This document shows, piece by piece, positions 24,396-33,623 of a DNA stretch of 64,000 bases (position 1 is its first letter; the number at the start of each line of letters is the position of its first letter). The position numbers and the translations under genes were made by a program. Source of the stretch: Methyloceanibacter sp. wino2 (GTDB lineage Bacteria; Pseudomonadota; Alphaproteobacteria; Rhizobiales; Methyloligellaceae); the NCBI RefSeq assembly GCF_003071365.1, contig NZ_CP028960.1, forward strand, positions 868,001-932,000, read 5' to 3'. The notes below the pieces were generated by a model. It had not been told where the DNA came from. It did no database searches and saw only the letters and a program-made list of their open reading frames with translations.

Positions 24396-25664
24396 ATGAA
24401 GCGTCTAAGTAGTTTGGCCTTGCTGGCCGCCGGCATTGTCGCCGGGGCGGCGGGCACTTATTGGTACGCGCATCGGGACGAGCCGATGCCGATACATGCC
24501 GCGACCGAGCCCGCCGCTCACGACGAGATGAGCGAAGGCGAGAACGGCGAACGGAAGATTCTCTATTACCGCAACCCCATGGGTCTGCCGGACACCTCGC
24601 CGGTGCCGAAGAAGGACTCCATGGGCATGGACTACATCCCCGTCTACGCCGACGAGGTCGATGACAGTGACACCGTGAAGGTGAGCCTGGCCAAGATTCA
24701 ACGAAGCGGCGTCAAGACCGAGACGGTCGGCCTCAAAGCGTTATCCCGTGAGGTACGCGGCGTTGGCACGGTCGAGCACGACGAATCGACACTTTGGGTC
24801 GTGACGGTTCGCTCCGACGGCTACATCGAGGATCTGTTTGTCAATAAGGCCGGGGCGCACGTAAAGACGAGCGATCCGATGTTCCGGTTCTACAGTCCGC
24901 AAATTCAGCTGGCCCAAGTCGACCTCCTGGTCTCGTTGCGCACGCAAGGCCGCACCGGCTTCAACCGGGACGTCAGAGGCGCCATTCAAAAGTTGCGTAA
25001 CCTCGACGTACCGCAAGAACGGATCGACGAGGTGATCGAGACCAAGGAGAATGTGAGAACGCTCGATTGGCCGGCGCCCGCCTCGGGCCACGTAATCGAG
25101 AAAAACGTGCTCAAGGGCCAGTTTGTGGAGGCGGGCGAGGAGTTGTTCCGCATCGCCGACAACTCGCATGTTTGGGTCATTGCCGAAGTGGCCGAGGCTG
25201 ACATCGCCGACGTCAAGGTCGGCACGCCCGTCACGGTAACGCTCCGCGCCTTCCCCAACGACCCGCACGAAGGCAAAGTGACCTTCATCTATCCCCACAT
25301 GCGAACGATGGAGACGCGAACCGTCTCGGTCCGCATCGAGCTGCCGAATCCCGACGGGTCGATGAAGCCCGGCATGTATGCCGACGTGGTGCTCCGTCCC
25401 GACGCCGATGCTCCCGACGTCATGGCGGTGCCTTCCAACGCCGTCATCGACAGCGGCACGCGCAAGATCGTTCTCATCGCCAAGGGTGAAGACCGGTTCG
25501 AGCCGCGCGAGGTCAGCATTGGGCGCATCGGCAGCGGCTTTATAGAAGTGATCGACGGCTTGGAGGAAGGCGAGGAGGTCGTGATCTCCGCCACCTTCCT
25601 CATCGACGCCGAAAGCAAGCTGAAAGCGGCGCTCGAAGCCTTCAACCAGGGGGCACGTGAATAA
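24396..25664 (+). CDS. CusB-like RND adaptor without a neighbouring pump
   Basis: 422 residues. A signal anchor (MKRLSSLALLAAGIVAGAAG) is followed by the heavy-metal-binding domain (YYRNPMGLPDTSPVPKKDSM, then GMDYIPVY), the barrel-sandwich part, the hairpin, and the beta-barrel (ADNSHVWVIAEVAEADIADV). This is the CusB architecture with its metal-accepting N-terminal domain, so Cu/Ag or a related metal is likely. No pump gene follows: the next gene is a small exported protein. A truncated copy lies at 9136-9889. It may work with either of the two pumps in the window, or be a relic of a lost operon. Confidence 0.9.
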   Translation: MKRLSSLALLAAGIVAGAAGTYWYAHRDEPMPIHAATEPAAHDEMSEGENGERKILYYRNPMGLPDTSPVPKKDSMGMDYIPVYADEVDDSDTVKVSLAKIQRSGVKTETVGLKALSREVRGVGTVEHDESTLWVVTVRSDGYIEDLFVNKAGAHVKTSDPMFRFYSPQIQLAQVDLLVSLRTQGRTGFNRDVRGAIQKLRNLDVPQERIDEVIETKENVRTLDWPAPASGHVIEKNVLKGQFVEAGEELFRIADNSHVWVIAEVAEADIADVKVGTPVTVTLRAFPNDPHEGKVTFIYPHMRTMETRTVSVRIELPNPDGSMKPGMYADVVLRPDADAPDVMAVPSNAVIDSGTRKIVLIAKGEDRFEPREVSIGRIGSGFIEVIDGLEEGEEVVISATFLIDAESKLKAALEAFNQGARE

Positions 25665-25791
25665 TCGCGCGCATCGTTAGTTGGTCGGTCGAAACATCTT
25701 CCTGGTCGGGCTCGTCACGAATTGCCAGATTTCTCTGTCATTTTCGGCAATGTGGCTTGACATTCCTTGCCCGCCGAGGCTGGTTTCATCG

Positions 25792-26178
25792 ATGAGCCGC
25801 TTTTTTTTACGACTGGTCCGGCTTTTTTTGGCCACCGCACTTATGTTCGGAGGCGCGGTCGGGCATGCGAATTCAGTCGTTCACACCGTTTCGAGCGATT
25901 TTGGCGTGCCTCATGAGCACGCCAGTCCCGCGGAGGTCAGGCTGGTTAGCTCGTTCACGCACAGCGATCCTTCTGGGCTTGAAACCGAAAGGGAAAGCCC
26001 GAGCCACGGCCTCAGTGTCTGTCTAGACGCCCATTGCTGCGCGCCCGCCGTGCATGCGGTGCCTCAGAATGACCTGCGGCAAGGGCTGAAGAGTGGTAGG
26101 TTCGGATTCGCGGCCGCCCCTGGTTATGCACTCTACGTTGCCTTTTCTCTTCTAAAACCACCACGCGCAATCGCCTGA
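25792..26178 (+). CDS. Small exported protein with CC motif
   Basis: 128 residues. A signal peptide (RFFLRLVRLFLATALMFGGA) begins at ATG 25792. The mature part has several His (PHEHASP, SHGLS) and DAHCCAPAVHA near the end. Part of its 5' region is duplicated at 9987-10033. It is probably a periplasmic metal-related protein; no family was recognised. Confidence 0.55.
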   Translation: MSRFFLRLVRLFLATALMFGGAVGHANSVVHTVSSDFGVPHEHASPAEVRLVSSFTHSDPSGLETERESPSHGLSVCLDAHCCAPAVHAVPQNDLRQGLKSGRFGFAAAPGYALYVAFSLLKPPRAIA

Positions 26179-26334
26179 TTCAACGGCTGCCCCCGTGCAG
26201 ACGCTGTCTGCTTAAACAGCAGTGGGATCTTGGGTGAGTCGTGCACCTTATTGGTGCTCGACTTTCGCCCAGAATCGGCAATTCCAGTTCGAGTCCTGCT
26301 GCATATCTTGTCCGCAGCAAAGGTGCATTGAACC

Positions 26335-27129
26335 ATGCGCAAAAGATTCCTTTCACTGATCCTTATTGGTATGACGGCTCCGTTGCCGGCACTGGCAACG
26401 CCACAATGCGACGTCGCCCCTATTGACTCGTCTTTGACAGAAACGAGGCGTGCAGATCAGCTCGCTACTCGCGCTTTTTCGTGCCTCAAGGCGGGAAAGC
26501 CCATTCAAGCAATAGCCGACTTTAGCGAACTGATTGGGATCGACCCCGAGCATGCCCAGGCTTATCTCAACCGCGGTAGCACTTACGTGAGGCTCGGTGA
26601 ATTTGATGCGGGCCTTAGTGACTACTCCCGCGTCATCGCACTTGCTCCAGAGCGCTTTGAGGGGTGGTACAACAGAGGCTCGGCCCGTGTGGCGGCACTC
26701 CAATACGATGAGGCGATCGTCGACCTTACTGAGGCAATCAAAATAAGACCTGATCTCGGATACGCTTATTGCAATCGGGGCCTTAGCTATCTGCGGAAAA
26801 TGGAACCTGAGAAAGCCCTGGCTGATTTCGAAAAGGGCCTCGACCTACGTGTTGACATGCCGCTCTGTTACTACGGTAGAGGTGAGATCGCGCTGTCGGA
26901 CGGCAACTATCGTGCAGCGATCAACGACCTCACGCGCGGCATCAATTTCAAACCCACGGTCCTGGCTCTGATACAACGGGCCACCGCCTACGAAAAACTA
27001 GGCGATATTGATAGCGCGCTGAGAGACTACCGCAGCGCCCTAGCCTTACAACCGGAGTCAAAAGAAGCGCAGGCCGGAGTTGTGCGACTTTCCCAGCGCA
27101 GCAATAGCAACCAGGAAATCGACCAATGA
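26335..27129 (+). CDS. Exported tetratricopeptide-repeat protein
   Basis: 264 residues with a signal peptide (MRKRFLSLILIGMTAPLPAL) and about six TPR units from residue 45 on (for example AQAYLNRGSTYVRLGEFDAG; EGWYNRGSARVAALQYDEAI; GYAYCNRGLSYLRKMEPEKA). TPR units mediate protein contacts, here in the periplasm. The stop overlaps the start of the next gene, the His-rich adaptor, by 4 bases, so it is coupled to the second RND pump operon. Confidence 0.8.
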   Translation: MRKRFLSLILIGMTAPLPALATPQCDVAPIDSSLTETRRADQLATRAFSCLKAGKPIQAIADFSELIGIDPEHAQAYLNRGSTYVRLGEFDAGLSDYSRVIALAPERFEGWYNRGSARVAALQYDEAIVDLTEAIKIRPDLGYAYCNRGLSYLRKMEPEKALADFEKGLDLRVDMPLCYYGRGEIALSDGNYRAAINDLTRGINFKPTVLALIQRATAYEKLGDIDSALRDYRSALALQPESKEAQAGVVRLSQRSNSNQEIDQ

Positions 27130-28640
27130 AAAGGAGCTCAAGCAAGCTAGCGCGCGGGCTTTGCGGTACTGCTCTAGTTATCGCCAGTGTTACTGTCATC
27201 CCTGGTATCTGGGCTTCATATTCCCTCTCGTCTGCCGCGGCCCGCGAGGACCACGCGGATCACGATCATGACGATCACGAAGCGGGGAGCGATCCGGTCG
27301 AAGAGACAGGATCGGTCAAAGACCGCGCCCCCGCCGAGGACGCTGAGGCAGGCGCTGCGGATCATGACCACGATCATGACCATGCCCACGACGAGGAGAC
27401 CAAAGAAGGCCATCGAGAGGCCCCGGACGATTCCGCGACCGACGATCATGAGGGGCATGAGAATCACGATGACCATGAGGGCCACGATCACGAGAATCAT
27501 GAAAAGAACGAAGGTAACGAGGATGATGAGGGACACGAAGGTCACGACCACGAAGGAGAGCATTCCGACCACGACGACCACGGCGGCGTCGATCTGACCC
27601 CCGACCAAATGGAGACGTTCCAAGTCCGCACGGCTCCCGTCGCGGGCGGTCCCATCGCGGTGACGATCAAGCGTCCTGCCGAAGTCGTCTATGACGAGAA
27701 CAGGCTCGCGCATGTGGTGCCGCGCGTGCCGGGCATCGCCCAGACGATCAACGCCGCGGAAGGCGACCGTGTCACCGAAGGACAAGCGCTCGCCGTCTTG
27801 GAAAGCCGGGAGCTGGCCGACGCCAAGGCGGCCTATCTCGCGAGCCTCGAACGGCTGGCCCTGACCAAGGAGAACTTCTCACGCGCCGAAGCGCTGATCG
27901 AGAAGCGGATCGTCTCGGAGAAGATCCACCTCGAAGTCAAGACCGAATACGCCGAAGCGCGCATCAACCTTCGCAACGCGCGGCAGAAGCTGTTCGCTCT
28001 CGGCATTGGCGAAGATCGCCTGAAGGAGATTTCCGAGGAAGGCGCCTCGGACCTCACGGAATATGTCATGCATGCGCCGCTCAGCGGCACCGTGGTCACC
28101 CGGCATCTGACCCGCGGCGAGTCCGTGCCGACCGATCGTGAGGCCTTCGTCATCGCCGACGTTTCCACCGTCTGGGTCGATATCAGCATCTACGCCCACG
28201 ATCTTGAACAGGTCCGGGCGGGGCAAAGTGTGACCATCCTGACGGACGGAGGATTCGAGGCCGAGGGAACCATCGCCTTCGTGACGCCCAACGTTTCCGA
28301 GGAAACGCGCACCGCCAATGCCCGTGTCGTTCTCGAAAACACGCCGATGCGGCTCCGGCCCGGCATGTTCGTCACCGCCGACATCGCGGTCGTCGAAGAG
28401 CCCGCGAATGTGCGCGTCCCGGCCTCGGCCCTGCAAACGCATGAAGGACAGGACGTCGTGTTCGTCAAACACAAGGACGGGAAGCTGAAGCCGCAATCGG
28501 TCACCCTCGGGCGGCGCAACCACGACTATGTCGAGGTGCTGGCGGGGCTCAGCACCGGCGACACGGTCGTCACCGACGGCGCCTTCGTCGTCAAGTCGCA
28601 GCTCGCCAAGTCGGGCTTCGACGACGGTCACAACCACTAG
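27126..28640 (+). CDS. RND adaptor (CzcB family) with a long His-rich N-terminal segment
   Basis: 504 residues. After the signal anchor, residues about 38-155 are almost entirely His, Asp and Glu (HADHDHDDHE, DHDHDHDHAHDEE, GHEGHDHEGEHSDHDDHGG), a very large metal-binding tail. Then come the standard barrel-sandwich (LAHVVPRVPGIAQTINAAEG), hairpin and beta-barrel (ADVSTVWVDISIYAHDL) regions. The core is clearly paralogous to the adaptor at 13280. The segment may buffer Zn, Ni, Co or Cu before export. Its pump follows 13 bases downstream. The ATG overlaps the TPR gene stop. Confidence 0.92.
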   Translation: MKRSSSKLARGLCGTALVIASVTVIPGIWASYSLSSAAAREDHADHDHDDHEAGSDPVEETGSVKDRAPAEDAEAGAADHDHDHDHAHDEETKEGHREAPDDSATDDHEGHENHDDHEGHDHENHEKNEGNEDDEGHEGHDHEGEHSDHDDHGGVDLTPDQMETFQVRTAPVAGGPIAVTIKRPAEVVYDENRLAHVVPRVPGIAQTINAAEGDRVTEGQALAVLESRELADAKAAYLASLERLALTKENFSRAEALIEKRIVSEKIHLEVKTEYAEARINLRNARQKLFALGIGEDRLKEISEEGASDLTEYVMHAPLSGTVVTRHLTRGESVPTDREAFVIADVSTVWVDISIYAHDLEQVRAGQSVTILTDGGFEAEGTIAFVTPNVSEETRTANARVVLENTPMRLRPGMFVTADIAVVEEPANVRVPASALQTHEGQDVVFVKHKDGKLKPQSVTLGRRNHDYVEVLAGLSTGDTVVTDGAFVVKSQLAKSGFDDGHNH

Positions 28641-28653
28641 CGCCGCGCGTTCG

Positions 28654-31600
28654 ATGCATACCTTCCTCGAAGCCATCCTGCGACAGCGCCTGCTGATCTG
28701 CATTCTCGCCGTGGGCGTTCTGGTGGCGGGCTTCCAGAGCTACCGCAATCTTCCCGTGGACGCCTTCCCGGACGTATCGCCGACGCTCGTGCAGGTCTTC
28801 ACCGAGACCGAGGGGCTCGCGCCCGAGGAGGTCGAACGCTACGTCACCTATCCCATCGAAGTCGCCATGAACGGTCTTCCCGGACTGAAGACCATCCGCT
28901 CCGTCTCGAATTTCGGCCTGTCCGTAGTGAACGTCTATTTCGAGGACTCCACGGACATCTATTTCGCGCGCCAGCTCGTGGGGGAACGCTTGCAGACGGC
29001 GCGCGAGGAGATCCCCGACGGTTTCGGCGAGCCGGAGATGGGACCCATCACCACCGGCCTCGGGCAGATCCTGTTCTACTACGTCGAGGATACCACGGGC
29101 GGACGCACGCCCGAGGAGATGCGCGAGATCCAGGACTGGATCATCAAGTTCAACCTGCAGACCGTCCCGGGCGTCACCGAGGTCTTGTCGCTGGGAGGCG
29201 AGGTCAAGCAGTTCCAGGTTCAGGTCGATCCGCAGGCCCTGCTCCGCTACCGGCTCGGCATCGGCGACGTGGTCGACGCGGTGAAGGCCAATAACGGCAA
29301 CGCCGGCGCGCAGTACATCGTCAAGAATTCCGAGCAGTATCTCGTGCGCTCGATCGGCCTCGCGGGCGGCATCGCCGATATCGAGGACACGATCCTGAAA
29401 GTGGTCGACGGGGTGCCAGTGAAGGTCCGCGACGTGGGCGCCGTGAAGATCGGCGGCGAGGTCCGCCAGGGCCTGGCGACCAAGGACGGCGACGGCGAGA
29501 TCGTCGCCGGGCTCGTTCTCAAGCTGATCGGCACGAACACGTCGAAGGTCATCGCCGACGTGAAGGCGCGTCTGGAGAAGATCAACGAGGCGCTCCCCGA
29601 AGGCGTGCGCGTCGTGCCCTATTACGACCAGTCCAAGCTCGTGCTGCGCAGCGTCGAGACGGTGAACGGGGCCTTGGCGCAAGGCGTCATCCTCGTGGTT
29701 CTCGTGCTCCTCGCCTTCATGGGCGGGTTGAGACCGAGCCTGGTCGTCGCCTTCGCCATCCCCTTCTCCATCTGCGTCGCCTTCATCCTCATGCGGGTCA
29801 CGGACTTGTCGGCCAACCTGATGTCGCTCGGCGGCATCGCCATCGCCATCGGCATCATGGTCGATGGCGCCATCGTCATCGTCGAGAACGTCGACCGCTA
29901 TCTCAAGGAGAAGCATACGGCGCTCTCCAAGCACCAGATCGTGGCGCGGGCTTGCGCAGAGGTGGTGCGCCCGATTGCCTTCGCCATCGTGATCATCATC
30001 GTGGTCTTTCTGCCGCTGTTCACGCTGCAGGGCTATGAAGGCAAGACCTTCCGGCCGCTCGCCTTCACCGTCTCGCTCGCGATGCTGGGCTCGCTCGTCT
30101 TCGCCATCTTCGTGGCGCCCGTCCTGTCCGAGATGCTGATGAAGCGCCCGGACCCCGAGGCGCGCGGCAAGGTGCGGCTCGCGGACCGGCTGGTGAACGG
30201 CATGATCGGCGCTTACCAGCCGCTGATCGAACTGTTCGTGCGTGCCCGCGTGCTCGCCATCGCGCTTGCCGTCGGCATTCTCGCGGTGGGGCTCGTCATT
30301 TTTCCGCGGCTCGGCTCCGAGTTCGTCCCGCGGCTGAACGAGGGCGATCTCCTGGTCCGCGTGACCATGGCGCCTTCCATCGCGCTCGAGGAGGCACGCG
30401 AGACGGTCACGCGCTTCGAGCAGCAATTGCTGGACCGGTTCCCCGAGGTGGAGCGGGTGGTGTCGCGGGTCGGGCGCGGCGAGGTCGGCGCGCATGCGGA
30501 CCCCGTGAACAACGCGGAAGCCTTCGTCGGGCTCAAGCCGCAAGAGGAGTGGCCGAGCGACCGCACGCCCGAGGAACTGTTCGCGGCGATGAGCGAAGCC
30601 TTCGAGGACTTCCCCGGTGCGAAGTTCAACTTCACGCAGCCGATCGCCGCCGCCGTCGACGAGCTCCTCACCGGCACCAAGGCCGAGCTCGCCATCAAGC
30701 TGTTCGGCGAGGACCAGGACGTGCTGCTCACGAAGGCCGGCGAGATCGAGCGGGTCGTGCGGGACATTCCGGGCGCCGCGGACGTGCAGAAAGACCAGGT
30801 CACCGGCACGCCGCAACTGCAGATCCGCGTCGATCGCGGGCAGATCTCCCGCTACGGCCTCAATATCGAGGACGTTCAATCGGCGGTGCGCACGGCCATC
30901 GGCGGCGAGACGGCCGGACAGGTCTTCGAGGGCGTGCGGCGCTTCGACATCCTCGTGCGCTACGACGAAGGCGCGCGCACCACGCCCGAGGCTATCCGCG
31001 AGCTCGTCATCCGCACGCCGCCCGGATTGCTGATCCCCTTGCGCCAAGTGGCCGAGGTGACGGAGATCGTCGGTCCGCGGCAGATCACGCGGGAGAACAC
31101 CCAGCGCTTCATCACCGTCCAAACCAACGTGCGCGGCCGTGACATCGGCTCGTTCGTCGCGGAAGGCCAGGCGCGCATCGCCGAGACCGTCGACCTGCCG
31201 TCCGGCTATCTCGTGGAGTGGGGCGGCCAGTTCGAGCTCCAGCAAGAAGCGAACCGCCGGCTCGCCATCGTGGTGCCGATCACGCTGGGGCTCGTGTTCC
31301 TGCTGCTGTTCATGAACTTCGGCTCGCTGCGCGCCTCGCTGCTGATCATGCTCAACATCCCGCTGGCGCTGGTCGGCGGCGTGGTGGCGCTGTGGCTCGC
31401 CGATCTCAACCTCTCCGTGCCCGCGTCCGTCGGCTTCATCGCCCTGTTCGGCATCGCGCTGGAGAACGGCATGGTGCTCGTCACCTATCTTAACTGGCTC
31501 GTGGCCGAAGGGAAGTCCGTGGACGAGGCGAGCGTGCAAGGGGCCTGCATGCGCTTGCGGCCGGTGCTGATGACCGCGCTGACGACGGCGCTCGGACTAA

Positions 31601-31788
31601 TCCCCCTACTCTACGCCACAGGCGCCGGAAGCGAGGTGCAGGCTCCGCTTGCCACGGTGGTGGTCGGTGGGCTCGTGAGTTCCACGGTGCTGACGCTCTT
31701 GGTGATTCCCGCCGTCTACAAGTGGTTTGTGCCCAAGCCGCTGGCAGCGACAGTAGTTGAGCAAAAGACCAGCGCGCCGACTGAATAG
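28654..31788 (+). CDS. HME-RND heavy-metal efflux pump (CzcA/CusA family), second copy
   Basis: 1044 residues. It opens MHTFLEAILRQRLLICILAV and NLPVDAFPDVSPTLVQVFTE. The TM4 motif reads AIGIMVDGAIVIVEN, keeping DGA and VEN but with Ala in place of the Czc-type first Asp; substrate is therefore open. ATG 28654 was chosen over the longer frame, whose first 42 residues are the adaptor gene in another frame. It forms a tripartite pump with the His-rich adaptor; no outer-membrane factor is encoded beside it, so it may share the one at 14658. It is clearly diverged from the first pump. Confidence 0.92.
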   Translation: MHTFLEAILRQRLLICILAVGVLVAGFQSYRNLPVDAFPDVSPTLVQVFTETEGLAPEEVERYVTYPIEVAMNGLPGLKTIRSVSNFGLSVVNVYFEDSTDIYFARQLVGERLQTAREEIPDGFGEPEMGPITTGLGQILFYYVEDTTGGRTPEEMREIQDWIIKFNLQTVPGVTEVLSLGGEVKQFQVQVDPQALLRYRLGIGDVVDAVKANNGNAGAQYIVKNSEQYLVRSIGLAGGIADIEDTILKVVDGVPVKVRDVGAVKIGGEVRQGLATKDGDGEIVAGLVLKLIGTNTSKVIADVKARLEKINEALPEGVRVVPYYDQSKLVLRSVETVNGALAQGVILVVLVLLAFMGGLRPSLVVAFAIPFSICVAFILMRVTDLSANLMSLGGIAIAIGIMVDGAIVIVENVDRYLKEKHTALSKHQIVARACAEVVRPIAFAIVIIIVVFLPLFTLQGYEGKTFRPLAFTVSLAMLGSLVFAIFVAPVLSEMLMKRPDPEARGKVRLADRLVNGMIGAYQPLIELFVRARVLAIALAVGILAVGLVIFPRLGSEFVPRLNEGDLLVRVTMAPSIALEEARETVTRFEQQLLDRFPEVERVVSRVGRGEVGAHADPVNNAEAFVGLKPQEEWPSDRTPEELFAAMSEAFEDFPGAKFNFTQPIAAAVDELLTGTKAELAIKLFGEDQDVLLTKAGEIERVVRDIPGAADVQKDQVTGTPQLQIRVDRGQISRYGLNIEDVQSAVRTAIGGETAGQVFEGVRRFDILVRYDEGARTTPEAIRELVIRTPPGLLIPLRQVAEVTEIVGPRQITRENTQRFITVQTNVRGRDIGSFVAEGQARIAETVDLPSGYLVEWGGQFELQQEANRRLAIVVPITLGLVFLLLFMNFGSLRASLLIMLNIPLALVGGVVALWLADLNLSVPASVGFIALFGIALENGMVLVTYLNWLVAEGKSVDEASVQGACMRLRPVLMTALTTALGLIPLLYATGAGSEVQAPLATVVVGGLVSSTVLTLLVIPAVYKWFVPKPLAATVVEQKTSAPTE

Positions 31789-31828
31789 ACTCGGGAGACG
31801 CGTGAGTTAGGACTTAGCTTTGCCGCCC

Positions 31829-32332
31829 TCAACTGCACGCGTAATAGCCCCAGTAGCCGATCTCCCCAGCGCCTTGTATCCGAAACCGCAGCTCGGCGTT
31901 GCGCAGTTCCTCGCCCTCTCCATCTGGCGTCACCGCGGCCGCAATTCCTTCGCCGTTTGCTCGAGTAGTGCCGGTGCTGCGTTTGGCTTGCAGCTTAAAA
32001 AGCTTTCCGTGGAGCTTCATAACGGCCGGTGATTGGCTGGTGTCCGCACCACTAGTCTCTACCACTAGAACGGGATCACCCACTCGGGTATAGCTAAAGC
32101 GGCAGGTTGGTCCGCTTACCACTTTAGCGTACTCCTCTTCAGGCATTGTCTGCGGATATGTCGAGGAAACATCGGCGAGCCGCACGGCCTCTTCCGCCGA
32201 CACGACATCGGCAACTGGCTTATCTTTGGCCCTATCGGCACCTCGGTCATTCCCGGGGTGCTCATTTTCCGCGCACCCAGAGAGCGCTAGGACGACCACA
32301 GTCATTCCCGTGAGAAACGCTCGTGTGATCAT
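31829..32332 (-). CDS. Exported lipoprotein of unknown function
   Basis: 167 residues. The signal MITRAFLTGMTVVVLALSGC ends in a lipobox (LSGC). The mature domain has FSYTRVGDPVLVVETSGA and a C-terminal Cys (YYACS). It lies 3 bases after the DUF305 gene on the same strand, so they are cotranscribed. No family name could be assigned with confidence. Confidence 0.65.
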   Translation of the reverse strand: MITRAFLTGMTVVVLALSGCAENEHPGNDRGADRAKDKPVADVVSAEEAVRLADVSSTYPQTMPEEEYAKVVSGPTCRFSYTRVGDPVLVVETSGADTSQSPAVMKLHGKLFKLQAKRSTGTTRANGEGIAAAVTPDGEGEELRNAELRFRIQGAGEIGYWGYYACS

Positions 32333-32335
32333 GGC

Positions 32336-32788
32336 TTAGTCATCCTTTTTCTCAAGTTCACGAATGAGATAGCGCATTTCGGCGATCTCCCGCCTTTGCG
32401 CCTCGATGATTTCGTCAGCCAGCTTGCGAGCTCGAGGATCTCTAAGATCCGCGCGTTCGCTGGTCATGATCGCAATTGAATGATGTGGGATCATGGCCCT
32501 CATATAAGACACCTCATCAACGGTAACCTGGCTTCGGACTAGGTAGAGAGAAAGTACAAAAGCAATTGCGGCCCCGACGAAGATCGCTGCATTGAGGCTC
32601 TTGTTCTCGTACATGCTCAGCATGAAGCCGAGCATGATTACCGCCATCGTCGCTCCCATAAGAAGCGCCATATAGGTGCGCGTTTCGCTAAAAAATATGT
32701 GCTCAAAGGCAAAGGTGTTTAAATACATCAGGACAAACATGATAATCGTCGATGTGGCGATCATCGCGCCGAAACGTAGGTAGCTCAT
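32336..32788 (-). CDS. Membrane protein with DUF305 domain
   Basis: 150 residues: four hydrophobic segments (ATSTIIMFVLMYLNTFAF; YMALLMGATMAVIMLGFML; AAIFVGAAIAFVLSLYLV) and then the DUF305 signature MRAMIPHHSIAIMTSERADL near residue 105. DUF305 proteins are common in copper-resistance islands. The preferred start is ATG 32788, with GGAG upstream. The 5' leader is unusual: 18 bases ahead of the start codon is a run of 24 identical bases (32807-32830). Confidence 0.85.
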   Translation of the reverse strand: MSYLRFGAMIATSTIIMFVLMYLNTFAFEHIFFSETRTYMALLMGATMAVIMLGFMLSMYENKSLNAAIFVGAAIAFVLSLYLVRSQVTVDEVSYMRAMIPHHSIAIMTSERADLRDPRARKLADEIIEAQRREIAEMRYLIRELEKKDD

Positions 32789-32806
32789 GTCCAAATTTCT
32801 CCGGAT

Positions 32807-32830
32807 GGGGGGGGGGGGGGGGGGGGGGGG
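32807..32830. repeat. 24-base G homopolymer
   Basis: An unbroken run of 24 G on the plus strand (C on the coding strand of the DUF305 gene), 18 bases upstream of that gene's start. It would change length readily by slippage, and also invites sequencing error. Confidence 0.95.
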
Positions 32831-32927
32831 TGCTCACGTAGTTGACGGGTCCATAACGCACGAGATGCCACAAAGTTGCGCCATCTCCACTTGGATTGCT
32901 CTACATTTCAGTTGCGGGTGCCACGCC

Positions 32928-33623
32928 TCAAATTTTACGCAGTCCCCGCGCCACTTCGGGAAGCGTACTCAGAAAATTGTGCACTTTACCGCTTCCTACA
33001 AGCGCCTCGGCCGCATCACCGACAGCGACCCTATCCTCATCGTCCTCCACAATTCCCCAAAGAAACACCTCCGCACTGAGTACAACTACATTCACCGATT
33101 GCATTGACACGCCCCCCCGCCGCTTCACCAACTCCACGATTCCCATACGAATGTTCAGATCTTCGATCGTCGGCTCTTCCTCCCGACCACGGAGGGCCGC
33201 CAGACCTTGCAGTACATCTGCCCGGCTAACGACGCCCGCAATTTGCCCCCCTTCGAGAACGGGTACGCGTTTTACGTGGTTAGACTCGAGGAGACGGGCG
33301 ATCTCTGACAGAGACGCGTCTTTGGTCGTACAGATTACGTCTTGGGTCATGATGTCCTTTGCGCGGACCCCCTCTCTGTGCACGAATTTCGCCCCTCGAT
33401 CTGCAACGAGAGAAAGCCACCAACCACGCCCAGGATCCCGTTTTGCGCTCCGCATAAGATCACTTTCACTTACGATACCCAAAACGTGATCATGCTCATC
33501 CGCAACGATCACCGCGCTGATTCGGTGTCTAATCAGGATCTTTGCAATGGACGCCAAATCCGTTTCCGGATCTACTGTGACAACGTCTGGCGTCATGATG
33601 TCTCTCGCATGCATGTGATTCAT
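32928..33623 (-). CDS. CBS-domain pair plus BON-like domain protein
   Basis: 231 residues: two CBS domains (MHARDIMTPDVVTVDPETD with IVADEHDHVLGIVSESDL; VRAKDIMTQDVICTTKDAS with VPVLEGGQIAGVVSRADV), then a C-terminal BON-like domain. CBS pairs bind adenine nucleotides and often regulate transporters or channels. It is on the same strand directly behind the ion-channel gene and the CDF exporter, so it may regulate them (inference). Confidence 0.85.
   Translation of the reverse strand: MNHMHARDIMTPDVVTVDPETDLASIAKILIRHRISAVIVADEHDHVLGIVSESDLMRSAKRDPGRGWWLSLVADRGAKFVHREGVRAKDIMTQDVICTTKDASLSEIARLLESNHVKRVPVLEGGQIAGVVSRADVLQGLAALRGREEEPTIEDLNIRMGIVELVKRRGGVSMQSVNVVVLSAEVFLWGIVEDDEDRVAVGDAAEALVGSGKVHNFLSTLPEVARGLRKI

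Noticed and set aside
24351-28640. Reading the orphan adaptor and the His-rich adaptor as one duplicated operon
   Set aside because: They belong to different adaptor subfamilies (one with the heavy-metal-binding domain, one with a His-rich tail) and only the second is directly followed by a pump.
28591-31539. 982-residue minus-strand open frame opposite the second RND pump
   Set aside because: Antisense shadow of the pump gene; His/Arg/Asp-rich composition and no recognisable fold.
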